Assembly (NCBI RefSeq): GCF_001562275.1 | Contig: NZ_CP014304.1 | Span: 3,472,001-3,536,000, forward strand | Length of the DNA stretch: 64,000 bases | Direction: 5' to 3' | Source of the DNA: Hymenobacter sp. PAMC 26628 | GTDB taxonomy: Bacteria > Bacteroidota > Bacteroidia > Cytophagales > Hymenobacteraceae | In this document: piece after piece, positions 28,193 to 37,485 of the stretch | Layout: every line of letters begins with the position of its first letter | How positions within the stretch are numbered: position 1 is the stretch's first letter | The notes under the pieces: model-generated | The model's input: the letters and a program-made list of their open reading frames with translations, nothing else | Told to the model about the DNA's origin: nothing | The model's database searches: none | Program-made: the position numbers and the translations under genes

Positions 28193-28260
28193 AACTGCGC
28201 CAAAAAGCCCCAACGACGCCGGCGAGAACCGGCCGCCGTTGGGGCTTTTTGGTGGCGCAA
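28193..28260. terminator. Bidirectional terminator before the GH31 gene end
   Basis: GCGCCAAAAAGCCCCAACG and CGTTGGGGCTTTTTGGTGGCGC form a long stem with A/T runs on both sides, directly downstream of the minus-strand GH31 gene and convergent with the Asp-box gene. Confidence 0.8.
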
Positions 28261-28266
28261 GGGCAG

Positions 28267-30741
28267 CTACGCGGCCGGCGGCGCGGGGGCCCCGGCGGGG
28301 GCGGCCAGGGCCACGCGCGCCTCGCCGAAGCCGGTGCCGACCACGAAGCTGGGCAGCGCGAGGCCGGTTTCCAGCTCGGCGGTGGCCAGGGCGGCGGGCT
28401 GGCCGTCGACGGTGGCGCGGGCCGGGGCCCCGGGCAAGCCGTGCAGCACCACGCGGTAGGTGGCGTAGGCGGGCTGGTAGGGCCCCTCAATGGCCTGGGC
28501 GAGCACCAGCTCGGTGGCCGTGCCGGTGGCCGTGAAGCGGCGCACGGTTTGCTGGCCCTGCTCCTGGTAGGCGTAGCCCTCGCCGCCGTCGTCGTAGAGG
28601 CAGCTCTCGGCGGTGCCGTTTTTGTAGTACACGTGCAGCGTGAGCTCGTCCACCACTTTTTCGCCCACGTATTGCAGCACGGGCTGCATGGGCAGCACGG
28701 CCCCGGCCTTGACAAACAGTGGGATGCGGGTGAGGTCGGCGCTGGCCCACACCTCGGTGCCGCCGGCCTGGAAGCCATCGGTCCAGTAGTAGTACCAGTC
28801 GCCGCGGGGCAGGTACATCCAGCGGCCGTCGGCGCCCTGGGCCGTGATGGGGCAGACGAGCAAGTTATCGCCAAGGCTGAATTCCGCCATCCGCAGGTAG
28901 GTTTCGGGGTCGTTCTGGTCGAGGAAGGTGAGCGGGCGCAGCATGGGCGTGCCGTGCGTGCTGTACTGCCAGAACGCGGTGTACATATAGGGCAGCAGGC
29001 GGTAGCGCAGCTCGATGAAATGGCGCGCCAGGCTGGTGTAGGGCTCGCCGAAGCTCCAAGGCTCCTGGTCGCCGTGGTCGCCGGAGCTGTGGGTGCGGAA
29101 GAACGGGTGGAAGGCCCCCAGGGCAATCCAGCGGGCGTACAGCTCACCGTCGGGCGTGTCGATGAACCCGCCGATGTCGCTCCCGATAAAGCTGAACCCG
29201 CTGATGCTCAGGCGCTGGCACTGGATGTTGGCCAGCCACAGGTGCTCCCACGAGGCGATGTTGTCGCCGGTCCAGCCCGAGGAGTAGCGCTGGCCGCCGG
29301 CGTAGGTGCTGCGCGTGATGGTGAAGGGCCGCTTGGGGTAGGCGAAGCGCTTCACGCCCTCGTTGGTGGCGCGGGCCATCTGCATGCCGTACACGTTGTG
29401 CGCCTTGAGGTGCGAGGCCGACTGGCCGTCGTAGTCGAAGCGCACGTCGGGCGGGAAGGTGCCCTTCTCGAACACCGCCGGCTCGTTCATGTCGTTCCAC
29501 ACGCCGGCCACGCCCACATCCTTGATCAGGCCCTCAAACAAGCCGGCCCACCACTCGCGCACCTGCGGCTTGGTGTAGTCGGGGAAGTTGCAGAGGCCGG
29601 GCCACACCGTGCCCTTCATCAGGGGCCCGTCGGCGCGGCGGCAGAAATAGTCGTTGGCCCGGCCCTCGTTATAAACGGAGTAGCCGGGGTCAATCTTGAT
29701 GCCGGGGTCGATGATGACCACCGTTTTGAAGCCGGCGGTGGCCAGCTCCTGCACCAGGCGCTTGGGCTCGGGGAAGTGCGTGGGGTGCCAGGTAAAGCAC
29801 CGGTAGCCGTCCATGTAGTCGATGTCGAGGTACAGGGCATCGCACGGAATGCTGCGCTCGCGCAGGCCATGGGCAATTTCCCGCACGTTGGCCTCCGGGT
29901 AGTAGCTCCACTTGCACTGGTGGTAGCCCAGCGTCCAGAGCGGGGGCAGCTCGGCGGGGCCCGTGAGCAGGGTATATTCCTGGGCCACCTCCAGCAGCGT
30001 GGGCCCGTAGATGAAGTAGTAGTTCAGCTCGCCGCCGTTGGCCCAGAAGCTGGTGACGTCGGCGCGCTCGGCGGCAAAGTCGAAGTAGCTGCGGAACGTG
30101 TTGTCGAAGAAAATGCCGTGGGCAATTTTCTGGTGCAGCACGTGGTAGAAGGGAATGTTCTTGTAGAGCGGGTCGGAGCCCTTGGTGTAGCCGTAGGTGT
30201 CGGAGCCCCAGTTGGTGAAGCGGTGGCCGCGCAGGTTCATGTTGGCGGGCTTGTCGCCGAGGCCGTAGTAGTGCACGCCGGGGGGCACCTGCTTGCTCAT
30301 CTTCACAATGTCGTTGCCGGTTTCGTCGTCGTACTGCCAATGGAAGCCGCGCTCGTCGTCGCTCAAAATCGTGCCCGAGCGGTCGAGCACGCGGGTGCGC
30401 AGGCCCTCCTTCTGCACTGTGCAAATGAGGCGGGCGGTGGTGAGGCGGTAGTGGTCGGGTTTCTCGACAAACTCCAAAAACGCGGGCGCCGGCGGCACCA
30501 CGTCGGCCGGCACGGCGTACGAAAAATCGGGCAGCAGGGGCCCGTCGGTGAGGTAGCGAAAGCGCAGGATTTTGTCGGTGATGACGGACAGCGCCAGGCG
30601 CACCCCGTTGTCGCAGCTGAACAGGTAGCAGCCGGGGGCCAGCTCCTCGGCGCGGCGCACGTGCCCGGCCGTATGGTCCTGGTGGGCCGTAGCCGCCAGG
30701 TCGTTAACCATATAATTATTCTCCTGAATCGATGGGTTCAT
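28267..30741 (-). CDS. GH31 family alpha-glucosidase
   Basis: 824 residues, no signal peptide. An N-terminal GH31 beta-sandwich (galactose-mutarotase-like) leads to HYYGLGDKPANMNLRG, the substrate-shaping block, then the catalytic barrel. The nucleophile is Asp417 in WNDMNEPAVF; the acid/base Asp is in FIGSDIGGF; FRTHSSGDHGDQEPW follows as in maltase-type members. Distal beta domains and an Ala/Pro-rich C-terminus complete it. Likely hydrolyses maltose, malto-oligosaccharides or related alpha-glucosides in the cytoplasm. On the minus strand a TTATCTTGCA at 30821-30830 could be its -7 region. Divergent from a glycosyltransferase-like gene, and within reach of branching enzyme and GH13 genes, so probably part of alpha-glucan metabolism. 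Confidence 0.9.
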   Translation of the reverse strand: MNPSIQENNYMVNDLAATAHQDHTAGHVRRAEELAPGCYLFSCDNGVRLALSVITDKILRFRYLTDGPLLPDFSYAVPADVVPPAPAFLEFVEKPDHYRLTTARLICTVQKEGLRTRVLDRSGTILSDDERGFHWQYDDETGNDIVKMSKQVPPGVHYYGLGDKPANMNLRGHRFTNWGSDTYGYTKGSDPLYKNIPFYHVLHQKIAHGIFFDNTFRSYFDFAAERADVTSFWANGGELNYYFIYGPTLLEVAQEYTLLTGPAELPPLWTLGYHQCKWSYYPEANVREIAHGLRERSIPCDALYLDIDYMDGYRCFTWHPTHFPEPKRLVQELATAGFKTVVIIDPGIKIDPGYSVYNEGRANDYFCRRADGPLMKGTVWPGLCNFPDYTKPQVREWWAGLFEGLIKDVGVAGVWNDMNEPAVFEKGTFPPDVRFDYDGQSASHLKAHNVYGMQMARATNEGVKRFAYPKRPFTITRSTYAGGQRYSSGWTGDNIASWEHLWLANIQCQRLSISGFSFIGSDIGGFIDTPDGELYARWIALGAFHPFFRTHSSGDHGDQEPWSFGEPYTSLARHFIELRYRLLPYMYTAFWQYSTHGTPMLRPLTFLDQNDPETYLRMAEFSLGDNLLVCPITAQGADGRWMYLPRGDWYYYWTDGFQAGGTEVWASADLTRIPLFVKAGAVLPMQPVLQYVGEKVVDELTLHVYYKNGTAESCLYDDGGEGYAYQEQGQQTVRRFTATGTATELVLAQAIEGPYQPAYATYRVVLHGLPGAPARATVDGQPAALATAELETGLALPSFVVGTGFGEARVALAAPAGAPAPPAA

Positions 30742-30908
30742 AATGGATAAAAGTGGGGTCGGATAGGGCGCGTGGGCTCAAAAAAATGCCGGCCAAGTCG
30801 GTCGGCACCTCGTTTATGACTGCAAGATAAAGCGGGGCCCCGGCGCGGGCGGCAAAAAACCCGCCAAAGTCGGCGGACCCGATAATTCGCTCGGCCAACG
30901 CGCAGCGC

Positions 30909-30939
30909 TTGCCTGCGGCCCGGTCGGGCCCCATCTTTG
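30909..30939 (+). promoter_or_regulatory. Putative Bacteroidota-type promoter
   Basis: TTG at 30909-30911 and CATCTTTG at 30932-30939 (one mismatch to TAnnTTTG) with 20 bases between, upstream of the ATG at 30973. Confidence 0.35.
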
Positions 30940-30972
30940 CCCACCCGCCCCACTTTCCCGCCCGCGTCCGCC

Positions 30973-32187
30973 ATGCCTCCTCCCCCCCCCGTTTTGCTCG
31001 TGCTGGCCTGGGACGACGCCGACCCTGCCGTTCACCGCGTGGCGGCCACCGCGGCCCTGCCCGCCCTGCCCACCCTGCCGCTCGTGCGGGCCCTGGCCGC
31101 CGAGCAGCCCACCCTGGCCGTGCTGCCCCAGCTGCCCGAATCCGAGGCCACCGAGGCCACCGCCGAGGCCGGCCCCGCCGTAATAGACTTAGGCGCAGGC
31201 TCCCATTTGGTGGGCCTGAGTGACCTTGCGCCCGAGACATTGGGCACGGGGTGGGCAGCGGCGGCGGCCCACCCCGTGCCCAGCGCACCCGCCGCTGGGG
31301 CCCCCGTCGGTCTTGCCAACGTGCAATTGCGCCAGTCTCTGGCGCAGCGCGCTGCGGCCGATTGGCAGGCCCCCGCCGCCCCCTACCTCGGCAGCGCCGA
31401 AACGACAGAAGCCCCGGTTGTAGAAATTTCGGCGGCAGCAGCCACTGCGGTGGCCGAAGCAGCTGCGGCTACCGCGGGCACACTGGCACCCGGGGCCCCG
31501 GCGGTGCCCGCGGGGGGGGCCCCAGCCCCGCCGGAATTGCCCGCCCTGGCCGGCACCACGCCCGGGCCCGACGTGGCGCCGGCGTCGCCATTTGACCAGC
31601 CCGAATCGGAGATTAGCGCGGGCGAGGCGGCCGACTTGGCCGAAGACGATGACGACCTTGCCGTGGAAACGGCGCCCGTGGCCGCGCCCCCGGCGGGCCC
31701 CGCCCGCGCCTCGCTCACGCAAGGGCTGGCGGCGCTGCACCGGGCCCCGGCGGCCGAGGCCCAAGCCGTACCATCCGCCTTCGACCTCTCCGACGGCCTG
31801 CACTACCGCGTCATTCAGTACGCACGCTTTGCCACGTACGTGCTTGACGGCGGCGGCGAGGATTTCGGAGTGATATACGCGCCCGACTGGCCCACCTGGC
31901 TGGCGGCGCTGGAAATCCGCATCCGCACCCGGCGGCCCTTGGTGGTGCACCTGCGCCTGCTGGCGGCCGAATCGGCGGCGCCCGCCGAGCGCGGCTGGCT
32001 GCTGGAGCTGGAGCGCATGGCGCTCCGCTTCGCCCACACCGTGCTGGTGACGAGCGACGAGCTCCGGACCCACACCCTCCACCACTACCCCTTGCTGGCC
32101 CCCGGCCAGGTGCGCACCGTAGCCGCCGACGATGCCGACGGCGTACGGGCCGTGCTAGCCGAAATTGGCCGGGCCACGCGGCCCTGA
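30973..32187 (+). CDS. Glycosyltransferase-like protein with only the GT-B acceptor (N-terminal) half
   Basis: 404 residues. The start MPPPPPVLLVLAWDD, TLPLVRALAAEQPTLAVLPQLP resembles the first strands of a GT4/GT5 glycosyltransferase. A roughly 180-residue Ala/Pro/Glu-rich low-complexity stretch (about 75-265) follows. The last part looks like the end of a GT-B N-terminal domain: FGVIYAPDWPTWLAALEIR, RPLVVHLRLLAAE, GWLLELERMALRFAHTVLVTSDELR. The nucleotide-sugar-binding C-terminal domain with its E-x7-E motif is absent; the frame simply stops. The usual HxH after VV is HLR here. It may be inactive, a partner subunit, or a truncation. It is divergent from the GH31 gene, consistent with glycan metabolism. 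Confidence 0.6.
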   Translation: MPPPPPVLLVLAWDDADPAVHRVAATAALPALPTLPLVRALAAEQPTLAVLPQLPESEATEATAEAGPAVIDLGAGSHLVGLSDLAPETLGTGWAAAAAHPVPSAPAAGAPVGLANVQLRQSLAQRAAADWQAPAAPYLGSAETTEAPVVEISAAAATAVAEAAAATAGTLAPGAPAVPAGGAPAPPELPALAGTTPGPDVAPASPFDQPESEISAGEAADLAEDDDDLAVETAPVAAPPAGPARASLTQGLAALHRAPAAEAQAVPSAFDLSDGLHYRVIQYARFATYVLDGGGEDFGVIYAPDWPTWLAALEIRIRTRRPLVVHLRLLAAESAAPAERGWLLELERMALRFAHTVLVTSDELRTHTLHHYPLLAPGQVRTVAADDADGVRAVLAEIGRATRP

Positions 32188-32319
32188 CGGGAGCCGTCAC
32201 TGAGGAAACCGGTACTTCGCCACGCGGCCGGGGCCCCACGTCCACCAATCGGCGCCCGGTTCGGTTATCCCCAAGGTTTTCCCGTTATCCCCATTTCTAC
32301 TCCTTTACCCCTGCTTTTG

Positions 32320-32799
32320 ATGGAATCCTTTCAGGCCGAACAAAAATTTGAAGCCGTAATCGAAGCCGACAGCGCCGACGGCGGCCTCTTTGTGGCCGTG
32401 CCGTTTTCCGTGCAGGAAATGTACGGCACCAAGGGCAAGCTGCCCGTGCAAACCACCCTCGACGGCTTCCCCTACCGCACCACCCTGGCCCCGCTCGGCG
32501 ACGGCCACCACGGCCTGCCGGTGCCCCGCGAAGTGCGCCGGGCCCTGGGCAAAACCGTGGGCGACACCCTGCGCGTGGCCCTGCGCCACGCCCCCGAAGT
32601 GCACGTCGTGACCCTGCCGCCCGACCTGGCCGGGGCCCTCGACGCCGCGCCCGCCGCGCGCACGTTCTTCGAAACCCTGCCCCGCCCCGACCAGCGCGAC
32701 TACGTGCGCTGGCTCGACGGCGCCAAAACCACCGAGGGCCGCACCCAGCGCCTGGCCACCACCATCCAGCGCCTGCGCAACGGCCAGAAGCGCGCGTAG
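32320..32799 (+). CDS. DUF1905 / YdeI-like protein
   Basis: 159 residues from ATG 32320. The first 90 residues have the DUF1905 pattern (FEAVIEADSADGGLFVAVPFSVQEMYGTKG, LPVPREVRRALGKTVGDTLRVAL). The C-terminal part (FFETLPRPDQRDYVRWLDGAKTTEGRTQRLATTIQRL) is the YdeI/OmpD-associated helical segment. Biochemical role is unknown; some YdeI relatives are linked to bacteriocin or peptide resistance. Cytoplasmic. Stands alone, between the GT-like gene and an insertion region. Confidence 0.75.
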   Translation: MESFQAEQKFEAVIEADSADGGLFVAVPFSVQEMYGTKGKLPVQTTLDGFPYRTTLAPLGDGHHGLPVPREVRRALGKTVGDTLRVALRHAPEVHVVTLPPDLAGALDAAPAARTFFETLPRPDQRDYVRWLDGAKTTEGRTQRLATTIQRLRNGQKRA

Positions 32800-33134
32800 G
32801 GGCCGTTTTTCAACCCAACCTGGTTAAGCGAAATTAAAGCAGCTCAACTACCTGGCAATCCAAGGCCTCTCCAGCCTCGCGCTGCCGGCCAAAACCGCCG
32901 TGGTACTGGAGCTACTGAAGTAGCTACTTAGCCTCCGTACCGCCAATTAATCTGGGGCAAAATGATTCGCCCAATTAGTAGCCGAAACCAAACTTGATTG
33001 AGTTCACGAAACTCATCTCCAAAGCGAGTTTCGTGAACGTTGAAAGGTGAACCAGTTTATTGAACTCTATCTGAACATTAGAACGCATTCGTGAGGCCTA
33101 TAAGTATCATCAGCATTTGTTCAGGAAAACGAGG
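32800..33134 (+). other. Non-coding stretch with gene remnant and a small hairpin
   Basis: Near 32850-32924 a short frame reads YLAIQGLSSLALPAKTAVVL and then a stop, perhaps the tail of a lost gene. GTTCACGAAACTC (33002-33014) pairs with 33026-33038. Composition is lower in GC than the neighbours. No complete gene seen. Confidence 0.4.
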
Positions 33135-33237
33135 GTGGCTGTTGCAGAACTCTTTGGCAAGCGCCGTTCGTTGGGTCGTCGAACGCGTAACCGGCCGAAA
33201 AGCGTGCTTTACGGACATTCTTGTTCGTCTATCACCC

Positions 33238-34480
33238 CAGGGCTTACGCATCAAAAACAAGACGCTGTAGTGAGGACTGACCTTTGTCTCGTTAGACATT
33301 GTTAAGATTCTCATGCTCAGTCAACTCCTGGCTTCTTTTGCCACGCTTCCAGACCCGCGTTGTCCCGGTCGCACCCGTCATCGCTTGCTCGACCTGTTGG
33401 TCATCGCCGTCTGCGCGGTGATGGCCGGGGCTGAAACGTGGGTGGATATCGCGCATTACGGTCAGCTGAAGCAGGCGTGGCTGGCGACGTTTCTCGACTT
33501 GCCGGGCGGCATACCCTCTCACGATACGTTTCGGCGGGTGTTTTCGCTGCTCGACCCGCAGCAGGTGGAGCAGTGTTTTCGCCACTGGATGGCTACCGTC
33601 GCCCCGCCCTTGCCGCGCGAGGTCGTCGCCGTCGATGGCAAGACCATCCGGCGCTCATTCGACCGCGGGCGCGCCCAGGGCCCGGTGCACGTCGTCAGCG
33701 CCTTTGCCACCGCGCAGGGCCTGAGCCTGGGGCAGGTAGCCGTGACGGGTAAGGGGCAGGAACTGGCGGCTATCCCGGTGTTACTCAGTAGCCTGCACCT
33801 GGCCAACACGATTGTCACGCTCGATGCGCTCGGCTGCCAGCAGGCCATCGCCCGGCAACTGCTGGCCCAGCAGGCGGATTACATCCTGGCCCTGAAAGGC
33901 AACCAGGGCCGCTACCACCGCGCCGTCAAGGCCTACGGCCACGCCTGCTGTGTCGAGCGCTGGCGGGACTATCCCGCCGACTTCGATGCCTTTGACCGCC
34001 GCCACGGCCGCTGGGTAAGGCGCCGGGCCTGGGTATTGCCAGTGGGCGAGCAACTAGCTGGGTTGCGCGCCTGGCCGGGCCTGCGCGCGATTATTGTGGT
34101 CGAAACCATCCGGTCGGTGCCGCACCAGCCGGGCACCCGTGCCGAGTGGCGCTACTACCTGACCAGTTGCCTGGATGCGCCCGCCGTGCTCATCCAGGCT
34201 ATCCGGCGCCATTGGGCGATTGAAAACAGCCTGCACTGGGTGCTGGATGTGGTCTTCCGCGAGGACGAGGCCCGTAGTCGCGACCGGGTCGCCACCCGCA
34301 ATTTTGCCGTGCTGCGCAAGCTGGCATTCAACCTCTTAAAACAGGGTAAGCACCAGCCCGGCAGTCTGCGGACCCGGCGACGGAACGCGGGCTGGAACGA
34401 TACTTATCTGGCCCAGCTCCTAGCCTGTGCCCGCGAAAATAACCGAGTAGCTGTTGCTGAGATTTGATGCGTAAGCCCTG
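33238..34480 (+). mobile_element. ISAs1-family insertion sequence, complete
   Basis: 1,243 bp. Ends CAGGGCTTACGCATCAAA and the complementary TTTGATGCGTAAGCCCTG; flanked by a perfect 10-bp direct repeat TCTATCACCC (33228-33237 and 34481-34490). Contains one intact transposase. Inserted into the 150-bp element described separately. Confidence 0.92.
33313..34467 (+). CDS. ISAs1-family transposase
   Basis: 384 residues, complete. N-terminal DDE-associated domain (LLASFATLPDPRCPGRTRHRLLDLLVIAVCAV, split by many helices), first Asp in EVVAVDGKTIR near 110, TLDALGCQ near 170 and a Glu in HWAIENSLHWVLDV near 310. These are the hallmark segments of the ISAs1/H-repeat-associated family. The TGA stop is formed inside the right terminal repeat (ATTTGATGCG). 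Confidence 0.93.
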   Translation: MLSQLLASFATLPDPRCPGRTRHRLLDLLVIAVCAVMAGAETWVDIAHYGQLKQAWLATFLDLPGGIPSHDTFRRVFSLLDPQQVEQCFRHWMATVAPPLPREVVAVDGKTIRRSFDRGRAQGPVHVVSAFATAQGLSLGQVAVTGKGQELAAIPVLLSSLHLANTIVTLDALGCQQAIARQLLAQQADYILALKGNQGRYHRAVKAYGHACCVERWRDYPADFDAFDRRHGRWVRRRAWVLPVGEQLAGLRAWPGLRAIIVVETIRSVPHQPGTRAEWRYYLTSCLDAPAVLIQAIRRHWAIENSLHWVLDVVFREDEARSRDRVATRNFAVLRKLAFNLLKQGKHQPGSLRTRRRNAGWNDTYLAQLLACARENNRVAVAEI

Positions 34481-34544
34481 TCTATCACCCCCTTCGGCAG
34501 CTTTTCAGGTGGGTGAGCCGCGTTCTGCAACAGCCACGAGGGTT

Positions 34545-34946
34545 TCATTTAATTTCGTCGACTCGCAACGGGGATACGGCGACCACGTAGCGGCGGCAGT
34601 GGCGGTGGTTCAGCAGGTGGTCACCCACCAGGCCCGCCGAGGCCGCGTACTGCGCGTACGCCAGCCAGGGCCACCGCTCGGCCAGCAGGGCCGCCGCCGC
34701 AAACGCGGCGAACAACCCCCACAAGGCCACGCGCAGCCCGGTTGAGGAGTACCGCCGGGTGGCCAGCGCCACCAGCGCCCCGCTCAGCCCCAGGAAGCCC
34801 CATTCCCAGCGCTCGGCCGCGGCCCCGGGGTTGCGGGTGCCCCACCAGGCCAGCAGCGCCGGGCCGGCGGCACAGTGCACCCCGCAGAGCCCGGCGTTCA
34901 GCACGCCGCCGTAGTCGGCGGCGGCTCGCAATCGTGGCATTTTCAT
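34545..34946 (-). CDS. MerC-domain membrane protein
   Basis: 133 residues with about four hydrophobic helices. A CGVHC motif near residue 20 (GLCGVHCAAGPALLAWWG) and the overall size match the MerC family, originally inner-membrane mercury transporters but in Bacteroidota often found beside zinc-regulated genes. A second metal-like site GDHLLNHRHCRR lies near 110. It starts four bases after the COG0523 gene stop, so it is the last gene of a likely zinc operon. The stop codon is eight bases from the end of the nested mobile element. Confidence 0.72.
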   Translation of the reverse strand: MKMPRLRAAADYGGVLNAGLCGVHCAAGPALLAWWGTRNPGAAAERWEWGFLGLSGALVALATRRYSSTGLRVALWGLFAAFAAAALLAERWPWLAYAQYAASAGLVGDHLLNHRHCRRYVVAVSPLRVDEIK

Positions 34947-34950
34947 CGGA

Positions 34951-36171
34951 TTAAAACTGGGGCCAGGGGTCTTCGAACGCGCCGCCGCGCTGCCAGTGGC
35001 CGATTTCGGCCTCGGTGCAGAGGCAGGCGGCCAGCTCCTGGCGCACCCGCGCTTCGGGCACGTCCTGGCCGATGAACACCAGCTCGTTCTGGCGGTCCTG
35101 AAACCGGGCGTCCCAGCGGGCCAGGATGGCGGCGCGGTTTTCCAGAAAGGCCGGGTGCCGCTCGGGCCGCTCGATGGCCGCCCACCACGACCCGGCGCTT
35201 TCGGTGCGCAGCGAGCCGCCGGCCTGGCCCCAGTTCAGGGCATCGGCGGGGCGCGAGGCCAGCCAGAACAGGCCCTTGCTACGGATGACTTCGCCCGGCC
35301 AGCCGTCGGCAATGTAGTCCCAGAACCGCCGGGGGTGGAAGGGCCGGGGGTCGCGGAAGACGAAGCTGCCGATGCCGTATTCCTCGGTTTCGGGGGTGTG
35401 ATAAGCTTTTTTCAGCTCCTCCTGCCAGCCCCGGCCCTGCTCGGCTTCTTCAAAATTGAACAGCCCGGTGTTGAGCACGTGCTCCAGCCCGACCCGGCCA
35501 AAGGTGGCTTCAACGATGCGGGCCCCCGGGTTGAGCTGGCCGAGAATGGCCTTCAGCTCGCCCACGAAGCGCGGCTCGACCAAATCTGTCTTATTGAGGA
35601 CAAGCACGTTGGCGAACTCCACTTGCTCGGTGAGCAGGTTCACAATGGTGCGCTGGTCCTGCGGGTCGGCCTCGTTGAGCTGGCGGTCGGGCAGGCGGTC
35701 CAGCGAGCCGAAATCCTTGGCAAAGTTGAAGGCGTCCACCACCGTCACCATGGTATCCAGCCGCGAGAAGCGGCTCAGGTCGATGGCCCCGTCTTCGCTC
35801 ACAAAGGAGAAGGTTTGGGCCACGGGCAGCGGCTCCGAGATGCCGGTGCTCTCGATGAGCAGGTAGTCGAAGCGGTTTTCGAGGGCCAGCTTTTCCACCT
35901 CCAGCATCAGGTCTTCGCGCAGGGTGCAACAGATGCAGCCGTTGCTCATCTCCACCAGTTTCTCTTCGGTGCGCGAGAGGCCGCCCTCGCGGGCCACCAG
36001 GTTGGCGTCCACGTTCACCTCGCTCATGTCGTTCACGATGACGGCCACTTTCAGCCCCTCGCGGTTGTGGAGCACGTGGTTGAGCAGGGCGGTTTTGCCG
36101 GCCCCGAGGAAGCCGCTGAGCACGGTAACGGGCAGTTTGCGCAAGGCGCGGGAATTGGGATTGGGAGTCAT
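34951..36171 (-). CDS. COG0523 (CobW-like) GTPase, putative zinc metallochaperone
   Basis: 406 residues. Walker A GFLGAGKT at 20-27, the metal-binding CxCC in [13 protein letters not shown] at 78-82, the ESTGISEP switch-like segment, NKTDL near 197, and a C-terminal CobW_C domain ending [15 protein letters not shown]. Proteins of this type bind zinc through CxCC and are thought to deliver it to client enzymes under zinc limitation. It is preceded by a decayed paralogue and followed at four bases by a MerC-like gene. A zinc-responsive site lies upstream of the operon's first gene. Confidence 0.9.
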   Translation of the reverse strand: MTPNPNSRALRKLPVTVLSGFLGAGKTALLNHVLHNREGLKVAVIVNDMSEVNVDANLVAREGGLSRTEEKLVEMSNGCICCTLREDLMLEVEKLALENRFDYLLIESTGISEPLPVAQTFSFVSEDGAIDLSRFSRLDTMVTVVDAFNFAKDFGSLDRLPDRQLNEADPQDQRTIVNLLTEQVEFANVLVLNKTDLVEPRFVGELKAILGQLNPGARIVEATFGRVGLEHVLNTGLFNFEEAEQGRGWQEELKKAYHTPETEEYGIGSFVFRDPRPFHPRRFWDYIADGWPGEVIRSKGLFWLASRPADALNWGQAGGSLRTESAGSWWAAIERPERHPAFLENRAAILARWDARFQDRQNELVFIGQDVPEARVRQELAACLCTEAEIGHWQRGGAFEDPWPQF

Positions 36172-36230
36172 AAAAAGGAGGAATGGGAAAAGTTAAGCCG
36201 GCGAAGCAGCGGGCCCGGCCGTCGAAAAAT

Positions 36231-37447
36231 TTAAGCGGTTTCGTCGCGCGGCCACGGGTCGGGGAAGGTGCTGCCCCGCCGCCAGCGGCCGATTTCCAGG
36301 GGCGTGCACAGGCAGCTGTCGAGGTCGGCCAGCCACCGGGCGGCGTCCAGGTCCTGGCCGATGAAGTGCAGCGTGTTCACCCGGTCCTGGAACTGCGGGT
36401 GCCAGCGGGCCTGCAGGTTGGCCGCGTCGCGCTGGTAGGCAGGGTCCTGGTGGCGGTCGGGCACGGCGGCCCACCAAGTGCCCACGGTTTTGGTGCGGCG
36501 CGAGGGGCCCGTTTGGTGCGCAGCGAGCCGCCGGCCTGGCCCCAGCTCAGGGCATCGGCGGGGCGCGAGGCCAGCCAGAACAGGCCCTGCGAGCGCAGCA
36601 CCGCGGCCGGCCACCCCCGGCGCACCAGCGCCCAGAGCCGCTCCGGGTGGAACGGCCGCTCGTCGCGGAAGCGCACGGCCCCGATGCCGGCGGCCGGCGG
36701 CGGCGCGGCGGCGCAGCGGTCGGGGTAGGGGTCGGGGGCCGGGCCGCGAAACAAGCCGGTGTCGAGCAGGTCGGCGGGGCGCACCCGCCCAAAGGCGGCC
36801 TCCACCACGCGGGCCCCGGGGTTGAGGTGGCGCAGCAGCGCCCGCAGCCGGGCCAGCTCGTCAGCGCCGGCCCGGTCGGTTTTGTTGAGCACCAACACGT
36901 TGGCGTTTTCTATTTGCTCGGCCAGCACGTCGGCGCGGTAGGCCGGGGGCCGGGCGTCGGGGTCGGCCGGGTTGGCGGGCGGGTCCAGGGGGGCCCCGAA
37001 GTCGTGGGCAAAGCGGCCCGCGTCCACCACCGTCACCAGCGTGTCGAGGCGGGTGCGCTGGGGCAGGTCGAGGCCGTAGGCGGCGTGGCCCAGCGCAAAC
37101 GTCCGGGCCACGGGCCCCACGGCGGCCAGGCCGGGGTTTTCCACCAGCAGGTAGTCGTAGCAGTTTTCGCGGGCCAGCCGGCCGGCTTCGCGCAGCAGGT
37201 CGGCGCGCAGCTCGTAGCTGCCCGCCGCGGTGGCCAGCCGGAGGACCTTTTCCTCGGTGCGCGAAAAAACCGCCCGGCCCGCGCCCGGGGCCCCCGGCGG
37301 GTCGCCGCCGATGACGGCGGCGCGCAGCCCGGCGCGGTGCCGCAGCAAGTGGTGGAGCAGGGTGGTTTTGCCCGCGCCCGGGAAGCCGGTGAGCACCGTG
37401 ACGGGCAGGCGGCGCGGGGCCGCCGGGGAAGGCAGGTTGGTGAGCAT
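36231..37447 (-). pseudogene. Second COG0523 GTPase, frameshifted and lacking CxCC
   Basis: Read from ATG 37447: LPVTVLTGFPGAGKTTLLHH has an intact Walker A and [11 protein letters not shown] an intact NKxD, but the CxCC segment is replaced by LATAAGSYELR and ESTG by ENPG. Near 36495-36515, just after [11 protein letters not shown], the homologous protein moves to another frame (RRTKTVGTWWAAVPDRHQ, then CLCTPLEIGRWRRGS) and ends at 36231. The loss of the metal motif is separate from the frameshift, so function as a zinc chaperone was probably gone or changed before the frame broke. It lies 59 bases upstream of the intact paralogue in the same operon. Confidence 0.8.
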
Positions 37448-37485
37448 AGCAGGAAGAAAAGGATGGAAAACGCCGGGCAACCGGG

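Larger units (their letters stand above)
33135..34537. mobile_element. Short inverted-repeat element (about 150 bp) split by an ISAs1 insertion
   Basis: Perfect 16-bp ends GTGGCTGTTGCAGAAC (33135-33150) and its complement (34522-34537), with ACGAGGG present at both junctions (33129-33135, 34536-34542). Removing the nested IS and one copy of its 10-bp duplication leaves about 150 bp. One frame across the rejoined sequence reads VRWVVERVTGRK, faintly like a transposase C-terminus, so this may be a deletion derivative of an IS; family unknown. Confidence 0.6.

Noticed and set aside
28249..30750. 833-residue open frame opposite the GH31 gene
   Set aside because: Mirror of a strongly conserved GH31 gene; composition is that of a third-position-GC shadow.
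34464..34745. 93-codon frame running from the IS end into the MerC region
   Set aside because: Begins in the insertion sequence end and is antisense to the MerC-like gene; no domain.
36495..36515. Programmed frameshift in the second COG0523 gene
   Set aside because: No slippery heptamer or following structure is evident, and the CxCC loss already indicates decay.
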